DNA of 64,000 nt from Microbacterium sp. LWH13-1.2 (GCF_038397735.1 NZ_CP151635.1:1612001-1676000), one strand, 5' to 3'. Positions 8,220 through 17,140 are shown, numbered from the stretch's first letter. The notes: generated by a model from the sequence alone, not told the origin. Made by a program: numbers and translations.

Positions 8220-9461
8220 ATGTCCGCACCAAAGAAGATCTTCGGCATCATCCTCGCCGGCGGCGAGGGAAAGCGTCTCATGCCCCTCACGGCTGATCGC
8301 GCGAAACCTGCAGTGCCCTTCGGCGGACAGTACCGATTGATCGATTTCGCGATCTCGAACCTCATAAACTCCGGCCTTCGCCAGATCGTCGTCCTCACGC
8401 AATACAAGTCGCACAGCCTCGACCGCCACATCTCGCAGACCTGGCGCATGTCCGCCCTGCTCGACTCATACGTGACGTCGGTGCCCGCGCAGCAGCGACT
8501 GGGCAAGCGCTGGTTCTCCGGCTCCGCCGACGCGATCCTTCAGAGCCTCAACCTGATCAACGACGAGAAACCCGACATCGTGGTGGTGATCGGTGCCGAT
8601 CACGTCTACCGCATGGACTTCCGCCAGATGCTCGAGGCGCATATCGAATCCGGCGCGAAGGCCACCGTCGCCGGCATCCGCCAGCCCCTCGCGATGGCCT
8701 CGCAGTTCGGTGTGATCGATGCCGACACCGAGACCGGACGCATCAAGCAGTTCCTCGAGAAGCCGACCGACATCGCCGGCCTCGAGGACTCGCCTCACGA
8801 GGTGCTCGCATCGATGGGCAACTACATCTTCGACGCCGATGCTCTGATCGCCGCCGTAGAGGCCGACGGCGAATCACCGACCTCCGGGCACGACATGGGC
8901 GGCGACATCGTGCCGTACTTCGTCGACCGCGGCGAGGCCGGGTACTACGACATGAAGCAGAACGACGTCCCGGGGTCCTCTCCGCGAGACCGCTCGTACT
9001 GGCGCGACGTGGGTACGATCGACTCCTTCTTCGACGCCCACATGGATCTGATCTCGACGCTCCCCATCTTCAACCTCTACAACATGGAATGGCCGATCCA
9101 CTCGCAGGCCGTGAACTCGCCGCCCGCCAAGTTCGTGCGCGATTCGGTGGGCCGCATCGGAAACGCGATCGATTCGATCGTGTCACTGGGATCCGTGCTC
9201 TCGGGAACCCACCTCGAGCGCAGCGTCGTCGGTCCGTGGACGCTCGCGGGCGGCGGCTCGACGATCACCGACTCCGTGGTCTTCGACGGCGTGAGAGTCG
9301 GTGCGGGGTCCCGCGTTCATCGTGCGATTCTCGACAAGAACGTGGTCCTCGCCGACGGTGCGACGGTGGGCGTCGATCGGGAGCGGGATCTCGCGCGAGG
9401 TTTCACCGTGACGGAGTCCGGCATCACCGTGGTCGGCAAGGGCCTGTTCATCGAACGGTGA
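8220..9461 (+). CDS. glgC: Glucose-1-phosphate adenylyltransferase
   Basis: A 413-residue ADP-glucose pyrophosphorylase: glucose 1-phosphate plus ATP gives ADP-glucose, the committed step of bacterial glycogen synthesis. The nucleotidyltransferase motif [14 protein letters not shown] and the substrate motif [17 protein letters not shown] are at the N-terminus, and a left-handed beta-helix part (hexapeptide-like [15 protein letters not shown]) is at the C-terminus. Length is typical. Allosteric control by sugar phosphates is known for the family but cannot be judged here. Confidence 0.95.
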   Translation: MSAPKKIFGIILAGGEGKRLMPLTADRAKPAVPFGGQYRLIDFAISNLINSGLRQIVVLTQYKSHSLDRHISQTWRMSALLDSYVTSVPAQQRLGKRWFSGSADAILQSLNLINDEKPDIVVVIGADHVYRMDFRQMLEAHIESGAKATVAGIRQPLAMASQFGVIDADTETGRIKQFLEKPTDIAGLEDSPHEVLASMGNYIFDADALIAAVEADGESPTSGHDMGGDIVPYFVDRGEAGYYDMKQNDVPGSSPRDRSYWRDVGTIDSFFDAHMDLISTLPIFNLYNMEWPIHSQAVNSPPAKFVRDSVGRIGNAIDSIVSLGSVLSGTHLERSVVGPWTLAGGGSTITDSVVFDGVRVGAGSRVHRAILDKNVVLADGATVGVDRERDLARGFTVTESGITVVGKGLFIER

Positions 9462-9522
9462 CCGCGTCGCCCTGTGTCGGGGTCGCACGTCGACCATCAT
9501 GGCTGTCGATAGGCTCTGAGGC

Positions 9523-10158
9523 GTGACCTCTGCGCGCTTCCTCGTCGTACTCGATGCCGATTCCACCCTCATCCGCAACGAGGTGATCGAACTGATCGCC
9601 GACGAAGCCGGACGCCGTGCCGAGGTGCAGGCCGCGACCGAGGCCGCCATGCGCGGCGAGATCGACTTCGCGACGAGCCTGCGCTCGCGCGTGGCCGCGC
9701 TCGAGGGGGTTCCCGTGTCGGGTTTCGCCCGGGTGCTCGCCCGCATCGAGCCGACCCCCGGGGTGTGCGAGCTGACGGCCGCCGTTCATGAGCGCGGCGG
9801 TGCCGTCGGTGTCGTCTCGGGCGGTTTCCACGAGATCCTCGACGACGTCGCCCCCGGGCTCGGCGTCGACCGCTGGCGCGCGAACCGCCTCGAGGTCGCG
9901 GACGACACACTCACCGGCCGGGTCGACGGCGAGATCGTCGACGCGGCGGCCAAGGCCGCATCGCTGCTGGCCTGGGCAGACGACCTGGGAGTACCGCGCC
10001 ACGCGACGATCGCGATCGGCGACGGCGCCAACGATCTGCAGATGATGTCGGTCGCCGGGCTCGGACTCGCGTTCAACGCGAAGCCGGCCGTTCGCGTCGC
10101 CGCGAGCCTGGTCGTCGGCCCCCAGGATCTGTCCGAGGTCATCGCGCTGCTCCCGTAG
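9523..10158 (+). CDS. serB: Phosphoserine phosphatase
   Basis: A 211-residue HAD-family phosphatase that makes L-serine from O-phosphoserine. Motif I LDADST has nucleophile D11 and D13, motif II is VVSGGFH, and motif III/IV is AIGDGANDLQMM with the metal-binding aspartates. It lacks the N-terminal ACT domains of longer SerB proteins. The start is GTG. TAGGCT at 9510-9515 lies seven bases before it. It stands between glgC and a hydrolase gene and probably has its own promoter. Confidence 0.9.
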   Translation: MTSARFLVVLDADSTLIRNEVIELIADEAGRRAEVQAATEAAMRGEIDFATSLRSRVAALEGVPVSGFARVLARIEPTPGVCELTAAVHERGGAVGVVSGGFHEILDDVAPGLGVDRWRANRLEVADDTLTGRVDGEIVDAAAKAASLLAWADDLGVPRHATIAIGDGANDLQMMSVAGLGLAFNAKPAVRVAASLVVGPQDLSEVIALLP

Positions 10159-10190
10159 CGCGTGTCGGCGGCCCGGTCTATCGTCGGGCC

Positions 10191-10889
10191 ATGGACATCA
10201 TCCTCATCCCGGGCCTCTGGCTCGATGCCTCCAGCTGGAACGACGTCACCGCGGATCTCGAGCGCGCAGGTCACACCGTGCATGCGTTGACGATGCCCGG
10301 CGTCGGCGCCGTCGGCGCGGACTCATCCGAGATCGGCATCTCGGATTGGGTCGACGCCGCCGTGACCGCGGTCGACGCGGTCGGCGGGCCCGTCGTGGTG
10401 GTCGGGCACAGCGGCGGCGGCAACGTCGCCTGGGGCGTCGCAGATGCGCGCCCCGACGTCGTGACCCGAGCCGTGTTCGTCGACACCGTGCCGCCGCCCT
10501 CTGGCTTCGGCATCAGCGAGTTCGAGGTGGTCGACGGCGTGGTGCCCTTCCCCGGCTGGGACTCCTTCCCTGCCGAAGATGTCGACGATCTCGACGACGA
10601 GACCCGCGCGCGCACCGCGCCTCTCGCACGAAGCGTGCCGGCCAGAGTGCCCACTGACGAGATCACGCTCGGCCCCGGGGCTCGGCATGCCGTCCCTGTG
10701 ACCCTGCTCATGGGCAGCATGGACCGAGAGACACTCGACTCCGAGCTCGAGCAGTGGGGTCCGTACGCCGACGAGTTCCGGGCGATCGGCGACGCCGAGG
10801 TCGTGCGCATCGGATCAGGTCACTGGCCGCAGTTCTCGGTGCCGAGCAGGCTGGCCGACCTCATCGATGCGGCAATCACCCGCCGCTGA
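10191..10889 (+). CDS. Alpha/beta hydrolase
   Basis: A 232-residue alpha/beta-hydrolase with an oxyanion loop IPGLWLDASSW near the N-terminus, nucleophile elbow GHSGGG, and a catalytic His in RIGSGHWPQFS close to the C-terminus. The family resembles esterase/salicylate-esterase-like hydrolases often labelled only as alpha/beta hydrolase; substrate unknown. TATCGT (10179-10184) sits six bases before the ATG. Confidence 0.85.
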   Translation: MDIILIPGLWLDASSWNDVTADLERAGHTVHALTMPGVGAVGADSSEIGISDWVDAAVTAVDAVGGPVVVVGHSGGGNVAWGVADARPDVVTRAVFVDTVPPPSGFGISEFEVVDGVVPFPGWDSFPAEDVDDLDDETRARTAPLARSVPARVPTDEITLGPGARHAVPVTLLMGSMDRETLDSELEQWGPYADEFRAIGDAEVVRIGSGHWPQFSVPSRLADLIDAAITRR

Positions 10890-10943
10890 CGCAGCGCCCC
10901 GCTCTCGACTCAGTGCTGTGCTCGGCTCAGCCCTGCGCTCGAG

Positions 10944-11651
10944 TCAGTGCCCCATCCCGAGTCCGCCGTCCACCGGGATGACGGCGCCGGAGATGTAGCC
11001 CGCGTCGTCGCCGGCGAGCCAGGTGACGACTCCTGCGACCTCGTCGGGAGTCGCGAAGCGCCCTGCAGGGATGTTCGCCTTGTACTGCTTCTGCGTCTCT
11101 TCGGGGAGTTCCGCCGTCATGTCGGTCTCGATGAAGCCCGGAGCGACGACGTTGGCGGTGATGCCGCGGCCGCCCAGCTCGCGCGTCAGCGATCGGGCAA
11201 AGCCCACGAGCGCGCTCTTCGACGCCGAATAGTTCACCTGGCCGGCCGAGCCGTACAGGCCGACGACGCTGGAGATCAGGATCACGCGGCCGAAGCGGGC
11301 ACGGAGCATCCCCTTCGAGGCACGCTTGACGACTCGGAATGTCCCGCCGAGGTTGGTCGCGACGACGCTGTCGAAGTCGTCCTCGCTCATCCGAAGCAGA
11401 AGAGTGTCCTTGGTGATGCCCGCGTTGGCGACGACGATCTCGACCGGTCCGAGCTGCTGCTCGACCTCGGTGAACGCCGCGTCGAGCGCAGCGGCGTCGG
11501 TGACATCGGCGCGGACCGTCAGTGTGCCTTCGGGACCTTCACCGCTGCGCGCGGTGACGGCGACGCGGTATCCGTCGCGGACGAATCGTTCGGCGATCGC
11601 ACGGCCGATGCCGCGGTTGCCGCCGGTGACGAGGACGACGCGAGAACTCAT
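10944..11651 (-). CDS. fabG: 3-oxoacyl-ACP reductase, SDR family
   Basis: A 235-residue classical short-chain dehydrogenase. Cofactor motif TGGNRGIGRA is at the N-terminus, NAG follows, and the catalytic Ser128, Tyr141 and Lys145 (YSASK) are all present. The sequence fits beta-ketoacyl-ACP reductase, the NADPH-dependent reduction step of fatty acid synthesis, as annotated in other actinobacteria; another SDR substrate is possible because no fab genes adjoin it. AGGAGTGGAAA precedes the ATG. Confidence 0.8.
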   Translation of the reverse strand: MSSRVVLVTGGNRGIGRAIAERFVRDGYRVAVTARSGEGPEGTLTVRADVTDAAALDAAFTEVEQQLGPVEIVVANAGITKDTLLLRMSEDDFDSVVATNLGGTFRVVKRASKGMLRARFGRVILISSVVGLYGSAGQVNYSASKSALVGFARSLTRELGGRGITANVVAPGFIETDMTAELPEETQKQYKANIPAGRFATPDEVAGVVTWLAGDDAGYISGAVIPVDGGLGMGH

Positions 11652-11788
11652 TTTCCACTCCTGATCTGGCCGGTGGGGGTCGGGGCCGGGTCGTCATCGA
11701 TCCTACCGATGATGCCGTGACTCGATCGGGTGCGCGTTTGACAGCCCCTGCCTCGGCTGGGACGCTGATCTCGACGAAAGGCATCACC

Positions 11789-12445
11789 GTGAGCGACAAC
11801 AGCATTCCCACCCCTCCGGGCGGACAGCAGCCGACGCCGCCCCCAGCGCCGCCGCTCGCCCCGGCGCCGCCGGCAGCGCCCTACCAGTCGGCCCCCTCGG
11901 CTCCGCAGACTCCGTCGTACCCCGCCGCCGCCCCCGCACCTTCGTACCCTGGCACCGCGCCGACGCAGTCCTACCCCGGTGCAGCGCCGTCGTTCGCACC
12001 CGGACAGCAGCCCTACGGCGCGGCGCCGGCACAGCAGCCCTACGGGGCCGCCGCCATCCAGCCCTACGGCGCAGCCCCGCAGCCGTATGGCGCTCCCGCA
12101 CCCGGTCAGCCCGGTGCCGCATACCCGACCTACGCCGCTCCGATCTACCCGCCTGCGCGCCCGGCGAGCGGACTCGCTGTCACGTCCCTCATCTGCGGCA
12201 TCGCGGGCATCGTTCTGTTCTGGGCGTTGATACCGCTGCTCGCGTCGATCGTCGCCGTCATCACCGGCCACATGGCGCTGCGCCAGACGAAGGCGAACCC
12301 GGCGATCGGTGGTCGCGGCATGGCCTTCGCCGGCCTGATCATGGGCTACATCATGGTCGGCTTCCTGGTTGTCACCATCGTCATGACCATCATCAGCTTC
12401 GTGTTCTTCGGCGCCTTCACACTGCCGTTCATCTTCTCCTCCTGA
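11789..12445 (+). CDS. Proline-rich DUF4190 membrane protein
   Basis: GTG at 11789 is chosen because GAAAGG lies about eight bases upstream; an in-frame GTG at 11717 would add 24 residues with no recognisable features. The 218-residue product has a long disordered N-terminus rich in Pro, Ala, Tyr and Gln with repeated QPYGA units, then a DUF4190 region with two membrane segments (LAVTSLICGIAGIVLFWAL and, after GHMALRQ, a second one near FAGLIMGYIMVG). Function unknown; a surface or division-associated role is only a guess. Confidence 0.8.
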   Translation: MSDNSIPTPPGGQQPTPPPAPPLAPAPPAAPYQSAPSAPQTPSYPAAAPAPSYPGTAPTQSYPGAAPSFAPGQQPYGAAPAQQPYGAAAIQPYGAAPQPYGAPAPGQPGAAYPTYAAPIYPPARPASGLAVTSLICGIAGIVLFWALIPLLASIVAVITGHMALRQTKANPAIGGRGMAFAGLIMGYIMVGFLVVTIVMTIISFVFFGAFTLPFIFSS

Positions 12446-12455
12446 CGCGCGCCTC

Positions 12456-12501
12456 GCCTACGCCGGTGAGGGCGCGCCGTCGCGCCCGCACCGGCGTAGG
12501 C
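12456..12501. terminator. Long hairpin overlapping the next -10
   Basis: GCCTACGCCGGTG (12456-12468) pairs perfectly with CACCGGCGTAGGC (12489-12501), and GGGCGCG (12470-12476) pairs with CGCGCCC (12481-12487) inside it: 20 paired bases with one A/G mismatch. It probably terminates the DUF4190 gene. Its right arm contains most of TAGGCT (12497-12502), the likely -10 of the DUF3099 gene. Confidence 0.65.
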
Positions 12502-12511
12502 TGGAGTCATA

Positions 12512-12868
12512 GTGAAGAGCAAGCACCCGGTCCCTGCTGTCACCTCTCTGCCGCAGTCGCCGCAGGACGAGGCAGACCACCGTGTGCGCCGGTACGTCCT
12601 CACGATGGCGATCAGGATCGTGTGTTTCGGACTCATGATGTTCGTGCAGCCCTACGGCTGGTACACCTGGGTCTTCGCTCTCGCCGCTGCGGTGCTGCCG
12701 TATATCGCGGTCGTCTTCGCGAACGCCGGCAGCGACAGCACGGAGACCATCGCAGAGTCCCCCGTGCAGGAGCTCGAAGCTCCGGCGCCGGTCGAGACGC
12801 TTCCGGTCGCGCAGGACGATGCCCCCGGCGTGTTCACCATCCACGAGAGCCGCCAGGATCGCGAGTGA
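12512..12868 (+). CDS. DUF3099 membrane protein
   Basis: A 118-residue actinobacterial protein with two membrane segments (YVLTMAIRIVCFGLMMFV and WYTWVFALAAAVLPYIAVVF) ending in the family's FAN motif, and an acidic soluble tail. Function unknown. Start GTG at 12512; TAGGCT is nine bases upstream. The stop overlaps the start of the following gene (GTGA), so the three genes to 13868 form an operon. Confidence 0.8.
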   Translation: MKSKHPVPAVTSLPQSPQDEADHRVRRYVLTMAIRIVCFGLMMFVQPYGWYTWVFALAAAVLPYIAVVFANAGSDSTETIAESPVQELEAPAPVETLPVAQDDAPGVFTIHESRQDRE

Positions 12869-13059
12869 GTGGACTGGAGTGCTCGCGGGCCGGATGTCGG
12901 AACACCGCGACCATGCAGGTGGTGTGGCGCAATCCGCGCATACACACCGCTGACCGCGAGAAGATCTGGCTCGCCTGCGCTGAGCATGTCGGCTTCCTCC
13001 GCGACTACCTTGCAGCAAGGGACTTCCCCGTGACCGTGAGAGATGGTGTCCCCTCATGA
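12865..13059 (+). CDS. Small zinc-ribbon-like protein
   Basis: A 64-residue protein coupled at both ends: its GTG overlaps the DUF3099 stop and its stop overlaps the SURF1 ATG. C6, C11 and a CxxH (C38, H41) could hold a metal ion. Homologous small proteins exist in related actinobacteria beside SURF1 and often carry misleading enzyme names. A role with cytochrome oxidase assembly is only suggested by position. Confidence 0.7.
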   Translation: MSGLECSRAGCRNTATMQVVWRNPRIHTADREKIWLACAEHVGFLRDYLAARDFPVTVRDGVPS

Positions 13060-13868
13060 GCGCCCGAATGGGTCGATGGACCGTGTACGTGCTGATCGCG
13101 ATCGGCTTCGCGATCGCCTGCGCCTTCCTGTCGAACTGGCAGTTCGAGCGGAACGAGACCAGATCCGAGCAGATCGCTCTGGTCGAGAAGAACTACGACG
13201 CGGATGCCGTACCGCTCGCCGATCTCATCGGCGCCGACGGATCACTCGATCCCGGTGATGTGTGGCACCCGGTCGTGCTCACCGGCGAGTACGTCGCCGA
13301 CGAGCAGCTCCTCGTGCGCAACCGCCCGCACGGCGGCACGAGCGCCTTCGAGGTGCTGGTGCCTTTCCGCGACGTCGACGGGCGGGTGTTCATCGTCGAC
13401 CGCGGGTGGGTGCCTCCAGGAGACGGGGATGCGCCCGACGCGGTCCCCGCTCCCCCGGCGGGCGAGGTCGAGGTCATCGTGCGGCTGCGTCCGGGCGAGC
13501 AGCTTCCGGCATCCGGACGAGGCGCACCCGAAGGCCAGGTGCCGACGATCAACCTCCCCTCGATCGCCGAGCTGGTCGAGGGTGACGTGATCACGAGCGC
13601 TTACGGGCAGATCGTCAGCGAGGAGCCGGCAGGAGAAGGCACGCTGGGCGGCTTCGACTCCCCCACCGACGACCCGGGTCCGCATCTGTCGTACGCGATC
13701 CAGTGGATCCTGTTCGCGCTCATGGGGTTCGTGTTCATCGGCTACATCATCCGCACCGAGATCGTGAAGCACCGCGAAGAGGTCGAGGGCACTCCCGCTC
13801 CGGTCAAGACCTCCCGGCGCCGCGACAAGGATGCGGATGTCGAGGACGAGCTCCTCGACGCGCGCTGA
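13056..13868 (+). CDS. SURF1 family protein
   Basis: A 270-residue SURF1 homologue, involved in cytochrome c oxidase assembly, probably at heme a insertion. The N-terminal membrane segment (residues ~8-24) is followed by FLSNWQFERNE, the typical W-Q-x-x-R-x-x-K/E region. The extracytoplasmic domain contains VLTGEY and VFIVDRGWVP, and a second membrane segment lies near YAIQWILFALMGFVFIGY. ctaA and ctaB for heme A lie elsewhere in the window. Confidence 0.9.
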   Translation: MSARMGRWTVYVLIAIGFAIACAFLSNWQFERNETRSEQIALVEKNYDADAVPLADLIGADGSLDPGDVWHPVVLTGEYVADEQLLVRNRPHGGTSAFEVLVPFRDVDGRVFIVDRGWVPPGDGDAPDAVPAPPAGEVEVIVRLRPGEQLPASGRGAPEGQVPTINLPSIAELVEGDVITSAYGQIVSEEPAGEGTLGGFDSPTDDPGPHLSYAIQWILFALMGFVFIGYIIRTEIVKHREEVEGTPAPVKTSRRRDKDADVEDELLDAR

Positions 13869-13874
13869 CGCACC

Positions 13875-14642
13875 TCAGTCCCAGGCTCTCACCCCGGAGA
13901 CGACGGCGGTCTTGGGATATCCGCCGGAGGGAGCACCGATCTCGAAGAGATCGATCAGGAGCATCATCGGATAGTCCGGAGACTGTGGGATGCGCCGCAG
14001 CACCCGCCCCTCGCAGCCGATGACGGTCTCGCCGTCGCCCCAGATCACGGTCCAGGTGTGCGGCTCGCACGCATCGAACGGTAGTACGACCTCGGCCATG
14101 TCGGTCGTGAGCCTCGGATCATGGTGAGCTTTGACGCCGGTCCGCGCCCGCGTTATCGTCGAGACGGCATCGGCGTCGATCTCGAAGATGCAGATCTCGC
14201 CCGCGTCCCTCTCAGAGAGATTCTCGATGCCCACGAGCCACGCGGCGAGCATGCATCCCTCGTCGGTGGTGGCAGCGACCGTCAGATCGATCCGCCCGCG
14301 CGTCGGAGCGAACAGCTGGCGCAACGGCATCTCTGTGCGCACCTCGAGACCGTCCGGACGATGCCGATGAGTCCCGCGCGTCGACCCGATGGCCCCGGAG
14401 AAGACCGCGGTCTGCACATTCGAGACGCGCAGGGGCGCATCCTCTTCCCGCCAATCGAGTTGGTCGCTTTCGATACGCAACTCCAGGCCCGCATCGACGA
14501 TCGCGTAACGCGCCTGCGACCGCTCCGGCACGGTCCACTGCGGAAGGTAATGAGCGATCCACCTCTCGTCGTCGAGCCCGCTCGAGAAGTCGTCGCTGAA
14601 GATCGGCGGCGGAGACGGCACAGGTGGCAGGGGCTCAGCCAT
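13875..14642 (-). CDS. GH16-like/lectin-fold protein with altered catalytic motif
   Basis: A 255-residue protein with the jelly-roll layout of glycoside hydrolase family 16: FSDDFSSGLDDERWIAHYLPQW at the N-terminus and PHTWTVIWGDGETVIGCEG after the core. The expected ExDxxE motif reads EICIFE (149-154): both Glu are kept but the central Asp is Cys151. No signal peptide, so it is probably cytoplasmic and possibly sugar-binding rather than hydrolytic. It is the last gene of the pdxH operon, starting three bases after the 51-codon gene. Confidence 0.6.
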   Translation of the reverse strand: MAEPLPPVPSPPPIFSDDFSSGLDDERWIAHYLPQWTVPERSQARYAIVDAGLELRIESDQLDWREEDAPLRVSNVQTAVFSGAIGSTRGTHRHRPDGLEVRTEMPLRQLFAPTRGRIDLTVAATTDEGCMLAAWLVGIENLSERDAGEICIFEIDADAVSTITRARTGVKAHHDPRLTTDMAEVVLPFDACEPHTWTVIWGDGETVIGCEGRVLRRIPQSPDYPMMLLIDLFEIGAPSGGYPKTAVVSGVRAWD

Positions 14643-14645
14643 GAG

Positions 14646-14801
14646 TCAGTCCACCCACGGCATCGGCTTCTCGGGAAGACGGAAGCTGTCGTCCAGCCCC
14701 ATCTGTCCTCGACCGTCGAGGAAGACGCACAGTTCCTCGACGGTCGAGTGGACGCGCCACTCGTCGAGCGCACCGATCTCGACCACCTGGAAGCCGTTCA
14801 T
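14646..14801 (-). CDS. Conserved-position small protein (51 aa)
   Basis: ATG at 14799-14801 overlaps the pdxH stop as ATGA, and the stop at 14646-14648 is three bases before the ATG of the GH16-like gene. This placement is the main reason to call it a gene. The 51-residue product is acidic, begins MNGFQVVEIGALDEWRVHS and ends LPEKPMPWVD, has no signal peptide or membrane segment, and I do not recognise it. A chance open frame is the alternative. Confidence 0.5.
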   Translation of the reverse strand: MNGFQVVEIGALDEWRVHSTVEELCVFLDGRGQMGLDDSFRLPEKPMPWVD

Positions 14802-15412
14802 GATCCCCGAGCTTCCGTCGGCCGATCAGCAGCCCCGCCGATGACCGTTCGGGACCAGCCCTCGTCCGCCGCGTCGTAGACCACACGCGTGTGACGTCGG
14901 TCTCTCGATCCCTGCCAGAACTCGACCCGGGTGGGGATCAGCCGCCAGAGCGTCCAGTCACCGGCCGCGATGTCGGCACGCGCCGATGCAGAGCGCGCGG
15001 CGAGGTCGGCCGCGCTCTCCTCGGCCGTCGCCTCTTCGACGCGTCCGCGCACTCTCACCGCACGCACCTGGGGCTGCCACCAGAAGTTCAGTGCCGCCGC
15101 GGGGACGGCGGCGAGCTGCGCGCCCTTGCGCGAAGATCTCGTGCTGGCGAACGCCCACCCGCGTTCGTCGATCCTCTTCAGGATGAGCGTGCGGGCATCG
15201 GGAACGCCATCGGCGTCCACGGTCGCGAGGGTGACGGTGTGCGGCTCCGCCACTCCGGCGTCCGCCGCTTCACGCAACCAGCGGGCGAAGAGCGCGCTCG
15301 GTTCATCGGGCAGCGCCCCGAGATCCCAGTCCGGAGCGAGCCCGGTGAGAGCGTGCCTGCCTTTCAACCACTCGTTGAGCGAGAGAAGGTCGAGTTCCTG
15401 TTCGTGGGTCAC
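14798..15412 (-). CDS. pdxH: Pyridoxamine/pyridoxine 5'-phosphate oxidase
   Basis: A 204-residue FMN-dependent oxidase that turns PMP or PNP into the cofactor PLP. Typical features are the N-terminal LxxxFxxWLREA-like helix, the FMN-binding DARTLILKRIDERGWAFAS, the SRKGAQLA segment, and the C-terminal EFWQGSRDRRHTRVVY with the conserved W, R and H. GTG start at 15412; a -10-like CATAGT lies seven bases upstream. First gene of a three-gene operon. Confidence 0.85.
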   Translation of the reverse strand: MTHEQELDLLSLNEWLKGRHALTGLAPDWDLGALPDEPSALFARWLREAADAGVAEPHTVTLATVDADGVPDARTLILKRIDERGWAFASTRSSRKGAQLAAVPAAALNFWWQPQVRAVRVRGRVEEATAEESAADLAARSASARADIAAGDWTLWRLIPTRVEFWQGSRDRRHTRVVYDAADEGWSRTVIGGAADRPTEARGS

Positions 15413-15448
15413 GCTCTCGACTATGCCACCGACCGCGGACGGCGCAGG

Positions 15449-17047
15449 TCAGGCGAGCTCGATGAGGTCCTGGTACTCCTGGCTCCAGAGATCCTCGACG
15501 CCGTCCGGCAGGATCAGCACGCGCTCGGGATTGAGCGACTGCACCGCTCCCGGGTCGTGCGAGACGAGCACGACAGCGCCCTCGTAATGCGCGAGGGCAC
15601 CGAGGATCTCCTCGCGCGAGGCGGGGTCGAGGTTGTTCGTGGGCTCGTCGAGCAGCAGCAGGTTGGCCGACGAAACCACGAGGGTCGCCAGAGAGAGACG
15701 GGTCTTCTCGCCTCCGGAGAGCACTCCGGCGGGCTTCAGCACGTCATCTCCTGTGAACAGGAACGAGCCGAGCACCCTGCGCGCTTCCATCTCAGTGATG
15801 TGCGGTGCGGCCGACACCATGTTCTCGAGCACCGAGCGGTTCACATCGAGGTTCTCGTGCTCCTGCGCGTAGTACCCGACCTTCAGGCCGTGTCCCGGCT
15901 CGAGCTGGCCGGTGTCGGGCTGGTCGACCCCCGCGAGCATGCGCAGCAGCGTCGTCTTGCCCGCGCCGTTCAGCCCGAGCACGACGACCTTCGAACCGCG
16001 GTCGATCGCGAGGTCGACGTCCGTAAAGATCTCGAGTGAGCCGTAGGACTTCGAGAGTCCGGTCGCCATCATCGGGGTCTTGCCGCAGGGAGCCGGCTTC
16101 GGGAAGCGCAGCTTCGCGACGCGGTCCTCCTGGCGGACGTCGTCGAGGCCAGCGAGCAGCTTGTCGGCACGCGCGATCATCTGGTGAGCGGCAGCGGCCT
16201 TCGACGCCTTCGCCCCGAAGCGGGCCGCCTGCAGCTGCAGGGTCGTGGCCTTCTTCTCGGCGTTGGCGCGTTCCTTCTTGCGGCGCTCCTCGTCAGCCAC
16301 CCGCTGACGCAGGTAGTTCTTCCAGTTCATGTTGTAGGTGTCGATGATCTGGCGGTTCGCGTCGAGATAGAAGACGCGGTTGACGGTCTCGCCGACGAGC
16401 TCGACATCGTGACTGATCACGATCAGCCCGCCCTTGTAGTTCTTGAGGAACTCACGCAGCCACACCACGCTGTCGGCGTCGAGGTGGTTGGTCGGCTCGT
16501 CGAGGATCATGGTCTCGGCATCGGAGAAAAGGATACGGGCCAGCTCGATGCGACGGCGCTGACCGCCGGACAGCGTCGACAGCGGCTGGTCGAGGATGCG
16601 GTCGGGCAGCGACAGGTTGTTCGCGATGGATGCCGCCTCAGCCTCAGCTGCGTACCCACCCTGCCCCTCGAACTCCTCGGTGAGGCGCGCGTAGCGCTTC
16701 ATCGCCTTTTCGGCGACCGCGGGGTCGTCTGATCCCATCGCGAGTGCCGCTTCGGTCATCCCGAGGTTGAGCTGACCGAGTCCGCGCGCGTCGAGGATGC
16801 GGGTGCGTGCGAGGTCTTCGGGGTTGCCCGAACGAGGATCCTGCGGCAGGTAGCCGAGCTCGCCTGACCGGGTCACGCTGCCGCCCGACGGGAGGACGTC
16901 ACCGGCGAGCACCTTGGTGAGCGTGGTCTTGCCTGCACCGTTGCGGCCGACGAGACCGATCTTGTCTCCGTCGCTCACACGGAACGACACGTTCTCCATA
17001 AGGAGGCGTGCGCCCACGCGGATCTCGAGTTCGTGCACGGCAAGCAC
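15449..17047 (-). CDS. ABC-F family ATPase
   Basis: A soluble protein with two ABC domains and no membrane part, as in ABC-F translation factors: Walker A GRNGAGKTT and GLNGAGKTT, signatures LSGGQRRRIELARI and LSGGEKTRLSLATL, Walker B MILDEPTNHLD and LLLDEPTNNLD, and a charged linker between them. ABC-F proteins act at the ribosomal E site, relieving stalling or protecting from antibiotics. GTG 17047 gives 532 residues starting VLAVHELEIRVG, as in relatives, with GAACGGA upstream. A TTG at 17092 would add 15 residues; TATACT lies six bases before it. Confidence 0.9.
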   Translation of the reverse strand: MLAVHELEIRVGARLLMENVSFRVSDGDKIGLVGRNGAGKTTLTKVLAGDVLPSGGSVTRSGELGYLPQDPRSGNPEDLARTRILDARGLGQLNLGMTEAALAMGSDDPAVAEKAMKRYARLTEEFEGQGGYAAEAEAASIANNLSLPDRILDQPLSTLSGGQRRRIELARILFSDAETMILDEPTNHLDADSVVWLREFLKNYKGGLIVISHDVELVGETVNRVFYLDANRQIIDTYNMNWKNYLRQRVADEERRKKERANAEKKATTLQLQAARFGAKASKAAAAHQMIARADKLLAGLDDVRQEDRVAKLRFPKPAPCGKTPMMATGLSKSYGSLEIFTDVDLAIDRGSKVVVLGLNGAGKTTLLRMLAGVDQPDTGQLEPGHGLKVGYYAQEHENLDVNRSVLENMVSAAPHITEMEARRVLGSFLFTGDDVLKPAGVLSGGEKTRLSLATLVVSSANLLLLDEPTNNLDPASREEILGALAHYEGAVVLVSHDPGAVQSLNPERVLILPDGVEDLWSQEYQDLIELA

Positions 17048-17098
17048 AGGCGGGATGTCCGTTCTTTCAAGGGGAAGCGGCCGAGGGGCCAAACTCCC

Positions 17099-17104
17099 AG
17101 TATA
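17099..17104 (-). promoter_or_regulatory. -10 element of the ABC-F gene
   Basis: The minus strand reads TATACT, five of six bases of the consensus. Transcription would start near 17092, giving either a leaderless TTG start or a ~45-nt leader before GTG 17047. GTTCAGTCGA is repeated at 17121-17130 and 17139-17148, just upstream, and may mark a regulator site. Confidence 0.55.
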
Positions 17105-17140
17105 GATCGCTCGGCTGGGCGTTCAGTCGATGTACCGCGT

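Noticed and set aside
10890..10943. Repeated CTCGACTCAGTGC/CTCGAGTCAGTGC-like words between the hydrolase and fabG
   Set aside because: Imperfect short repeats without a stable stem; no evidence for a site or gene.
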